This document shows positions 18,683-24,994 of a DNA stretch of 24,994 nucleotides, piece by piece. The number at the start of each line of letters is the position of its first letter. Within the stretch, counting starts at the first letter, position 1. The position numbers were made by a program, and so were the translations under genes. The notes beneath the pieces are model-generated. The model was not told the origin of the DNA. It did not search any database and saw nothing but the letters and a program-made list of their open reading frames with translations. The stretch comes from Ophiothrix spiculata (taxonomy: Eukaryota; Echinodermata; Ophiuroidea; Amphilepidida; Ophiotrichidae), in the NCBI GenBank assembly GCA_000969725.1, contig JXSR01S044558.1; one strand, 5' to 3'.

Positions 18683-18718
18683 GATGCTTCAGCTACAAAT
18701 AGTAATAATTCCAATAAG
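18683..18718 (+). CDS. NISCH: Possible nischarin-like microexon
   Basis: A 36-nt open stretch lies between a CAAATAACAG acceptor (18682) and a GTAGGT donor (18719). It would add 12 codons, DASATNSNNSNK, in phase 0, matching the phase of the neighbouring exons. The composition fits the low-complexity linker that follows the VLKAIQK segment. Support is limited to splice signals and phase, since 36 nt gives no usable similarity. It could be an alternatively spliced cassette or a chance match. Confidence 0.42.
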
Positions 18719-19160
18719 GTAGGTGTTGGTGAAATAAAAGCAGACCATGCTTTATTCTTGGTTACTGGACTCTTGGTAGCAAATTTCATGATGCTTTCTT
18801 TTCCCATTGGTGCTAACATATTCTTTATGATGCGCAATATATATGATTTATGCTAAAAAGTCAACAAAATGGGTTTTTTTTTCAATTAACTATTCATGCT
18901 TAAATAGATTATAATATCAATATTCGTTTGCATCTTGAATAGCAGTTTGGACAGTAGTTCAAAGTCTAACATGGTGTTATGGGTAATAATGAAACAGTTG
19001 CATCCAAGCAGGGGGGCGGAGGGTTTGTGTTCGTTACTGAATTTTGACATCCCTATTACGTACGAAGTCTATGGAGAAAAGTCATCTTTAAAACTAGTCG
19101 ATGCGCACCACTTGAAAAAAAGCATATAGAAAGATCATGAAATTTGAGGAGGAAATAGTC
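18719..19160. other. Unassigned intron sequence
   Basis: Nothing firmly recognised. The end of this stretch and the start of 19928 onward were contiguous before the insertion at 19170. Confidence 0.4.
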
Positions 19161-19169
19161 AAAAAATTG

Positions 19170-19918
19170 GCAATGGTGTAGTTTAGGACCCTGTTCATAA
19201 TAAGGAACAAAACAGCTGTTATTGTTTCAAAATCAAAAATGAAGTTTTTCTAAATCATCAAGGTTTTAAATAAATCCAATATCAAGTTTATCCATCAAGC
19301 TAAACTTACCATGAAAGCGATTTTACCATCATTTTTTGGTCCAAAAGTCAGACTTCCGCGATTGTCTCCATTTGTCATGTTCCGTGTATTTGACCACCGC
19401 GTAAATCACCGCGTAATCTAACGCAACATTAAACCAACCGGAGATCGCGTTTTAGATCCCGACGCAATGAATAACCAACCATCGAGCGTTTCATTGAAAT
19501 GTTTGGCAGTGTGCAATCATTAAAAATGGTCGATCATGGCTTTATTTTTGCTTCAAAATGCCACTCTTTAATGAAAACTCGGCTATTTTTCAGACATTTA
19601 AACAGCATTTTGAATCAACGGAAACAAAGCTTCATCGATACAGGTGAGTTTTCTGAGATTTGCAAGCATTTTCAGCGGTGTTTGGAGACAAAAATTCTGA
19701 CAAAAATTGACAATTTTAGTACTTTTTACAATTTGTTTTAACTTTGTTGTTTTACCCCATAATTTCCCTCTTTATTCGAAGCCCTGTCCTCCTTCCAAAA
19801 TATTAACCTTGTTGTCTAGATAAAATTTTAACTATTTTAGCTTCTTTGGTTCATTTAGCTTGATGAATTAGTGACTTTTGTTCCTTATTATGAACAGGGT
19901 CCTAAACTACACCATTAC
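19170..19918. mobile_element. 749-bp inverted-repeat element with 9-bp duplication
   Basis: Ends AATGGTGTAGTTTAGGACCC and the inverse extend about 38 bp, through TGTTCATAATAAGGAACAAAA. CAAAAAATT flanks both sides (19161-19169, 19919-19927). The 9-bp duplication would suit a Mutator-like element; hAT (8 bp) is an alternative. No transposase was seen. Confidence 0.75.
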
Positions 19919-19927
19919 CAAAAAATT

Positions 19928-20373
19928 AGAGGAGCATCAATTAGATTTTAAAATAAATGACTTTGTTTTATGATTTTCCCACGGTTTTTGTACTGTTTCG
20001 CTATTGCCGGGATGATTTCAGTGATTTTAAGATTCACCAGTTGCTAGTTTCTTCTACGAAACTCAAGACGCTTTTACGTGCAATAGAAGCGTTGTCAGCA
20101 ACATTTATCGATGCGTTACAGAGTCTGATAAACACACTTCGAACTTCCGGGTTTTTTTCGATGCAGGGAAACGCTGGCAAACTTCCTTCAATTTTCTCTA
20201 AAACTATCATGAATAGCTCATATATTTTGTAAAATCCATCACAAAAATCATAGATCAGAAGAAATCTTATTTCACTCAAAACAAGTGACAATTTGCAAGA
20301 AAATTCTCTGACTATCCAACATTTAAACCTGTAACTGTGAGAATCCCAACACTGGGACCCTTACTCTGTCAAC
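19928..20373. other. Unassigned, with a 91-codon open frame
   Basis: The frame 19957-20232 (+) and its minus-strand shadow have no recognisable domain. There is no splice evidence. It may be part of an older repeat into which the 749-bp element inserted. Confidence 0.35.
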
Positions 20374-20377
20374 TTAA

Positions 20378-20974
20378 GGTGGCTTAGCACAGATAGAATT
20401 GCTCTATTTATTTTTCTAATTTTGTGATATATGGTGTTTTCATATGTGCTGATCACATTTCTGAAATAAAAAATGGGGGTCACCGACTTAGTTTTTGAGA
20501 AAAATCCATTTCAAAAACACTATGTTTTACCACTTTTTACCATTGACTTCTATGGTAAAATCAAAATAAATCGGACAAAAACACTTATATTTTAAAAACG
20601 GCTCTATTTTTTTCTCTCTTTTTCAAATATGCTTTGGTCCTTATATAGTTCTTTAAAAAAACATAATAAAAAAATATGGTCACCGACTTACTTTTTGAGA
20701 TATTAAGCAAAATTAAGCAAAAAATTGGCATTTTTTAGCAATGAGTAACACCTTAAGCACTGTGCGCTTTGAGCCCTGGGTCATCAGGAGTAACGTGCAT
20801 GGTCTTATGCGTGAATATAAAAATGACGCACATGAAAGATCGCGTTATATTAAAGCGCAAGATACAGTACGCCAGAAAGTAAGCTAAAAGCCCAGGATAA
20901 ATACTTTGAAATTGTGTCTAACACCGCTGATATCAACTCACTCGTGTCCGACACCGCATCTGTGCTAAGCCACC
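20378..20974. mobile_element. TTAA-flanked element (597 bp)
   Basis: Ends GGTGGCTTAGCACAGAT and ATCTGTGCTAAGCCACC lie inside TTAA (20374-20377, 20975-20978). GGTCACCGACTTASTTTTTGAGA occurs twice in direct orientation inside (about 20477 and 20679). The TTAA duplication with a GG start suggests a Kolobok-like MITE; piggyBac is less likely. Confidence 0.75.
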
Positions 20975-20978
20975 TTAA

Positions 20979-21429
20979 TTATGTGGTCAAATAGATAATA
21001 GAGGAGAGTGGGTAATATTTATGATACTTTGAACAAAGGACTTGGAAATCAAAGAAATCGATTCAGTTTATGCTTATTGCAACTAACATCAACAAGATAA
21101 ATTCTATAACCTGAGGTCATCCTAGGGTGTATTAATGACAAGGAAAGCAGGTTTCATATGGCAGTGCAACTTTTTAAAGATGGGAATTCCTAACCAATTA
21201 ACCAACTTATGTAAAATGGTGTTAAGTACATTTTAAATATTAGGTTTCTCACATCTCCAACTCTGCTCTTAAATTTTAAGCTGGTTTCAGCCAACTGTTT
21301 TGCTTCGTTGTGTGTACTGTAGCCAGCAATAATTTGAGGCATTTATGATACAGTCATACTGTTGCATACTCCGATTGAACGATTATTTCATTGGCATCAC
21401 TGACATGCTCTGCAGCCATTATGACAAGG
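20979..21429. other. No recognised feature
   Basis: AT-rich intron sequence without repeat ends or coding signal that I can identify. Confidence 0.4.
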
Positions 21430-21930
21430 TATACTGTATAAATCTTGAAGTATGCAGTAAAAAGCTGACTTTGTACCAAATCTTGCTGAATATTCTAATG
21501 AACTTATGTTCAGTGTTTGTCCATGAGGTAGCAACAAAATTAGCCAAGAATTATTAACCTTGTTGTCTAGATAAAATTTTAACTAAAATATTAATACACA
21601 GTGATTTGGTCTTAATAATAATAATTATTATTATACAAACATTTATATAGCGCCCCACAAAGAACAGAGCACTTTACAAGGATAAAAATACAAAAACAAA
21701 AACAGAGAGCAGCTATTTATTAAAGAAACAACTGAGTTTTCAGCTGCTGCTTAAACACAGGCAAAGACTGAGCTTCACGCAGACACTTTGGGAGATCAAT
21801 CCTAATCACTCATTACTAGTCCCTTACACAATACAAAAGCATCAGTTCACAATGTTTAGAATAGAAGGGTTATGGTATGAATCTCGTAAGCAGATTGCTT
21901 GCTGCATTGTTCATAGTTTATAGAGTATAG
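21430..21930. repeat. Dispersed repeat R, copy Y (interrupted)
   Basis: It matches 11951-12340 in order, but carries a LINE 3' end (21614-21794) and a 34-nt foreign patch (21552-21585). The blocks GTGATTTGGTCTT and ATCAATCCTAATCA, adjacent in copy X, are separated here by the LINE. Confidence 0.75.
21614..21794 (-). mobile_element. 5'-truncated LINE, last 180 bp
   Basis: On the minus strand the sequence encodes DLPKCLREAQSLPVFKQQLK followed by TQLFL and a stop (codons 21797 down to 21720). This is the classic ORF2 end of L2/CR1-type LINEs (LP..LR.A.SL..FK..LK..LF). The 3' UTR contains GGGGCGCTATATAAATGTTT and ends in a (TAA)n tail at 21614-21634. An empty site is seen in repeat copy X. Confidence 0.82.
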
Positions 21931-22029
21931 TTGGTTTGTCATGTTTGCTGCAGGAAAAACATGGTCAAGACTTTGCACTTGAAATGAATAAATTGTAAAT
22001 TGCATGTGATTTATAGTGCACTACGCGTC

Positions 22030-22290
22030 CCCCTGACTTGTAATTCCACATGGCCTCAGCACACTTTACAGAGCAGTTCTAATCATTGGGTTAAATCACT
22101 ACCTGGACTCTCTGGGGCCAAAGGGCTTACTGCGGCCTACATATTGGCGCAACCCCTAGCTTGAGCAATTCACACCCTCATAGAATATACAGTTTTCGCA
22201 CACTCAGCTCCCAGCTGGACTCGAACACGGAACGATCAATATCTTATTTTTAACAGTCCGAGAACCAACCGACTGAGCTAGCGAGAACTT
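22030..22290 (-). mobile_element. tRNA-derived SINE
   Basis: On the minus strand, from about 22287, GTTCTCGCTAGCTCAGTCGG holds an A box (TAGCTCAGTCGG). TGTTCGAGTCC follows about 35 nt later as the B box, and the tRNA-like part ends near 22207. The fold is tRNA-like but the anticodon stem is decayed, so it is not a functional tRNA gene. The body extends toward 22030; its tail is not clear. Confidence 0.7.
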
Positions 22291-22425
22291 ATATTTAGAA
22301 ATGAGTAATGCTAAAAGTGTGACAGAGTCTCTGAAACCAGTATACCCTCATACTAACTCATAGAACATTTTGGTCTGTTGGTATAATACCAGATTGATAA
22401 TTTTTTATTTTTACTTTACACTTAC

Positions 22426-22588
22426 CAGACATGAGAATTTTCAGATAATTATCTGATTTCAGACATTTTGTCATCCAAAATCATCCAAATTCAGATAATT
22501 TGAGGCTTTATTTAACCTTTTTAATGTTTTTTGGTTAACTTTTACCAAATTCAGGTATTTTCATGAAAAAAAATCATTCTCATGCCTG
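22426..22588. mobile_element. Small MITE (CAGRCATGAGAA ends)
   Basis: The 163-bp element has CAGACATGAGAATTTTCAG at the left and CATTCTCATGCCTG inverse at the right. ACTTAC occurs directly outside both ends, a 6-bp duplication. The interior has CAGATAATTATCTG and further CAGATAATT copies. Confidence 0.6.
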
Positions 22589-22744
22589 ACTTACGTCTAA
22601 AACGGCTACATTGACTTAAGCTTGTAGACATTGAGAATATCATTTGAATGCCATGTTGTTTTGATAAATGCTTCTGAATAAAAAAAATTTTAGATTATTA
22701 ATGGCACATTCATAGCCTACTTATTCCGATGGATGGGATCAAGG

Positions 22745-23065
22745 ATCTAGAAAGGCTCAATTGTCCAAATTTAGAAACTAGATCGCTAGTCCAAATTTAT
22801 AAAACAGCTCATTAGTCCTAAGTTTGAAGAAAAAGTAATTAAAATATGCTGAGAATAGTTTAAAAATGTATACTAGCAAACCATTTTTAAAATTTGGACT
22901 AACAAAAACATTTTTGACTGGCAAGCTTTTTAATTAAATTGGACTAGCAAGCTGTTTTCAAAATTCAGACTGGCGATCAGTTTTTGAAATATGAACTAGC
23001 AAGCCTTTTTTCAAATTCGGACCGATGGGCCTAAAATTGCAATTCAGACTAGCAAGCTGTCCCGG
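22745..23065. repeat. Degenerate ACTAGCAAGCTG tandem repeat
   Basis: A unit of about 30-37 nt, close to GGACTAGCAAGCTGTTTTCA plus AAATT, recurs with variations near 22791, 22912, 22942, 22970, 22994 and 23047. Earlier units read CTAGTCC in the other sense. It is an old minisatellite. Confidence 0.65.
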
Positions 23066-23292
23066 TCACCTTCTATACAAATTTGATTTCATCAAACTTA
23101 TAGATGTTTTAGCACCATTTGTAGATGCATAGGTACAGTTTACAGAGAATTGTAAATTTTGAGCAAGTGTAGTCTACATACATTTTAGTACAAATGAATC
23201 ATCATTTCTAGTTGTAGTGTATATCCAACACAGAGACCTAATATAGAGTAACATTTCAAAAGTTCTCTAACTCTAAACTTAAGTCAGGCAAT

Positions 23293-24194
23293 CTATCTAT
23301 CTAGCCTATTTCGCCCCACTGCAGAGAAAGGTCTCTTCATCAATCTTCCATTTCAATCTATCATGTGCTTTCCTTTGCCATGTTATGCCAGTGTGGTTCT
23401 TGATTTCATCAGTCCACATTCTGTTCTGTCTGCCTCTGCCCTGTGTGTATGATCTAGGAGTCCAGATGGTGACTTTGATAGTCCATCTGTTGTCCTTCTG
23501 TCTAGCCAGATGTCCCACCCATCGCCATTTCTTAACTTTTATTTCTCTGATAATATCCTGTACATTTGTTGTGTCCCTGAGATCTTTGTTGGTTTCTTTG
23601 TCCTTTCTTGTAACACCTATCATGATTCTTTCCATGGCCCTCTCTGTCACTTGCAACTTCTTCTCTAATTTCTTTGTTGTAGTCCATGTCTCTGCACCAT
23701 AAGACAACAATGGGATGATGCATTGGTTGAATACTTGCTTTTTAGGGATATCGGAAGTTTATCATCACTGAATATGTAATTTAGTTTGCTGAATTTTGCC
23801 CATACTAGTTGAATTCTTCTCTTCACTTCCCCTGCCATTTCGTTTTCCAGTGAGATTTTCTTTCCCACATATATGTAGTTGTCCACCTCTTCTATTTCCT
23901 GCCCCTGTACTATGACTTTCTGACCTCTGACTTTGCTGCTCATCATCACTTTGGTTTTCTTTATGTCCATGCGAAGTCCAGCCTTACGACTCTCCTTATC
24001 CTAGGCTAGCTCCTGCATCATTGTACGACTCTCCTTATCCTAGCTCCTGCATCATTGACTGCAGCTCCTGTGGGTTGTGGCTAGCTAGTAAGATATCATC
24101 AGCAAACAGTAGATGTGTGAAACATTCTCCATCTACCACAACTCCTCTTGTTTCCCAGTCTAGGTTTCTAAAGGCTGTTTCCAATGCTGCTGTG
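23293..24194 (-). mobile_element. RTE-type LINE, 5'-truncated, frameshifted
   Basis: The minus strand encodes, in three frames, the second half of an RTE-clade reverse transcriptase. In order: FTAALETAFRNLDWETRGVV with the catalytic LLFADDILLA (near 24110), then DIKKTKVMMSSK and VDNYIYVGKKISLENE (about 23970-23840), then LSYGAETWT, VKKWRWVGHLARQ and GRGRQNRMWTDEIKN to a stop at 23306. Frameshifts near 23700-23760 and a 35-40-nt tandem duplication near 23985-24055 break it. The tail is (GATA)n. Flanks carry an exact 12-bp duplication, AAGTCAGGCAAT, at 23281-23292 and 24195-24206. It is not functional. Confidence 0.92.
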
Positions 24195-24206
24195 AAGTCA
24201 GGCAAT

Positions 24207-24443
24207 ATAGAAACACAAAAACAATGTATCACTCTATACTTCCTTGTGTCAAATGTTTGATAGCGATCAATACTTTGGTACAATTTGTTTGATGACATCA
24301 CATTGTTTGATGACATCACAATGAAATGGGTTGAATAAAAATTTGTGTAGAGACCGACTATTAGATCAGGCTTTAGAGAAACACAGTGTTTTTATTGAAT
24401 TTAAATTATATAGTTTAAATCCGATTTTTCTTCTTATTTGTAG
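24207..24443. other. Intron with an 18-bp tandem duplication
   Basis: TTTGATGACATCACAWTG occurs twice in tandem near 24287-24322. The rest shows nothing recognisable until the polypyrimidine tract of exon g. Confidence 0.55.
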
Positions 24444-24573
24444 AAACATAGTTCAACTGTACATAAGGCAGCCATTGCTGATCCTGGAGCACCAGAGACC
24501 AATGGCGGCGATAATGGACAAAATGGGAAAACAACTCTGCTGTCACTTGCTCAAAGCATACAGCCACCTAAAG
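24444..24573 (+). CDS. NISCH: Nischarin-like exon g (low-complexity linker)
   Basis: A 130-nt exon candidate follows a strong polypyrimidine tract and TTTGTAG acceptor ending 24443. It reads KHSSTVHKAAIADPGAPETN, then GGDNGQNGKTTLLSLAQSIQ and PPK, and ends at donor GTGGGT (24574) in phase 1. A second possible donor, GTAATT, starts 4 nt later at 24578. The Ser/Gly/Asn/Pro-rich content fits the disordered linker after the LRR domain of nischarin. No motif proves identity, and the preceding intron is about 5.7 kb. The call rests on frame continuity, splice sites and coding-like composition. Confidence 0.68.
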
Positions 24574-24817
24574 GTGGGTAATTGTTGAAGTGAAATTGAA
24601 GATTCAGTATCAGAGCTAACGCCATTTTATTTGCAACTCCAAATATATAGGTCTATAAATCGCATTTGATAACAGTTAACCATGTGGAAAAGACAATGTA
24701 CAATATTGATTTTTTTGTAAATTCTGGGGACATAAAATGATTGAGGAAGGGTATTTGTATCAGAAATAAATTATTGATATACTTTGATACTTTGAAAGCT
24801 TACCTTTCATGATTTAT

Positions 24818-24994
24818 CCTGGGGGCACTTACATATGAAAGTGATGTACAAGTGCCACCGAGCACCTTGGAAAAAGGGGTCTTTCGGTGACAAATTTGGT
24901 CTTTAAAAGGGGTCTTTCAGTGACAAAGTGCAAAAAATGGGGGTCTTTGGGCAAAATTCCTAAGAAAGTAGGGTGTTTCAATGTCAAAATGGCC
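24818..24994. mobile_element. CCCGGGGG-family element, left part
   Basis: It begins CCTGGGGGCACTTACATATG, close to the left end of copy 1 (GGGGCACTTACCTTTGAAAG). It contains repeated AAAAGGGGTCTTTC units like the GGGGGTCTTGA motif of copy 1. The window ends before the right terminus, so its target duplication cannot be checked. Confidence 0.6.

Larger units (their letters stand above)
3496..24573 (+). other. NISCH: Nischarin-like gene, internal part (exon set spanning the window)
   Basis: Eight distinct exons on the + strand, plus one repeated copy, read as one continuous protein of about 333 codons when joined in order. Seven have both ends at codon boundaries (phase 0); the last ends in phase 1. 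The order of segments follows nischarin: the LPFDLS..FKSL segment, a segment before the LRRs, five to six leucine-rich repeats, the DYRTKV cap, and the VLKAIQK segment followed by a low-complexity linker. Nischarin family proteins carry an N-terminal PX domain, act on endosomes, bind the integrin alpha5 tail and restrain PAK/Rac signalling; the mammalian protein is also the candidate imidazoline-1 receptor. These functions are family knowledge. The PX and C-terminal parts are not in the window. STK11IP is a related LRR protein, but the cap and VLKAIQK segments favour nischarin. Introns are full of transposons and range up to about 5.7 kb. Confidence 0.92.

Noticed and set aside
19957..20232. 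91-codon + frame as a separate gene or exon
   Set aside because: No family recognised and no convincing splice sites in phase with the host gene; noted only as an open frame.
22207..22287. tRNA gene
   Set aside because: A and B boxes are clear, but the anticodon arm does not pair and the acceptor ends do not match; a SINE head is the better reading.
23385..23702. 105-codon + frame rich in hydrophobic residues
   Set aside because: It is the antisense shadow of the RTE reverse transcriptase C-terminal region.

Overview
This is eukaryotic genomic DNA, AT-rich and intron-dominated. It has GT-AG introns, polypyrimidine tracts, dense MITEs and LINE tails, and no prokaryote-style genes. One protein-coding gene is recognisable: a nischarin-like gene (LRR segment) on the + strand. 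Its exons lie at 3496-3591, 5468-5563, 10015-10143 (repeated at 10599-10727), 11683-11937, 14388-14555, 16659-16748, probably 18683-18718, and 24444-24573. Exon coding plus the repeat content suggest a non-vertebrate animal, perhaps a marine deuterostome such as a hemichordate or echinoderm. The species is a guess. The PX-encoding 5' part and the large C-terminal part of the gene lie outside the window.

Everything else is intronic or upstream repeat DNA. LINE remnants: a 3' end at 182-790, a reverse transcriptase C-terminal piece at 7113-7496, a possible tail at 15490-15719, a 181-bp 3' end at 21614-21794 on the minus strand, and an RTE-type fragment at 23293-24194 with an exact 12-bp target site duplication. 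DNA-transposon-like elements: Harbinger-like (935-1303), a hAT MITE pair with exact 8-bp duplications (3623-4028 and 14585-14976, inverted), a decayed hAT (7643-7838), TTAA-flanked elements (5864-6986, 20378-20974), a mariner-like MITE (10802-11045, 13851-14088, partial 10209-10319), a foldback MITE with a perfect inner hairpin (5193-5448, 16234-16501, partial 10370-10530), and a family with CCCGGGGG-type termini (4137-4336, 12449-13353, 16768-17026, 18207-18589, and 24818 to the end).

A 50-N gap (10320-10369) splits two near-identical copies of one exon with its flanks. This looks like two unmerged haplotypes rather than a real exon duplication. No prokaryotic-type defence system, CRISPR array or operon is present. 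The most unusual signals are compensatory changes in the foldback hairpin, the CCCGGGGG element family, a 34-nt patch shared between two unrelated repeats, a MITE ending 19 nt before a splice acceptor, and inverted hAT MITEs bracketing the LRR exons.
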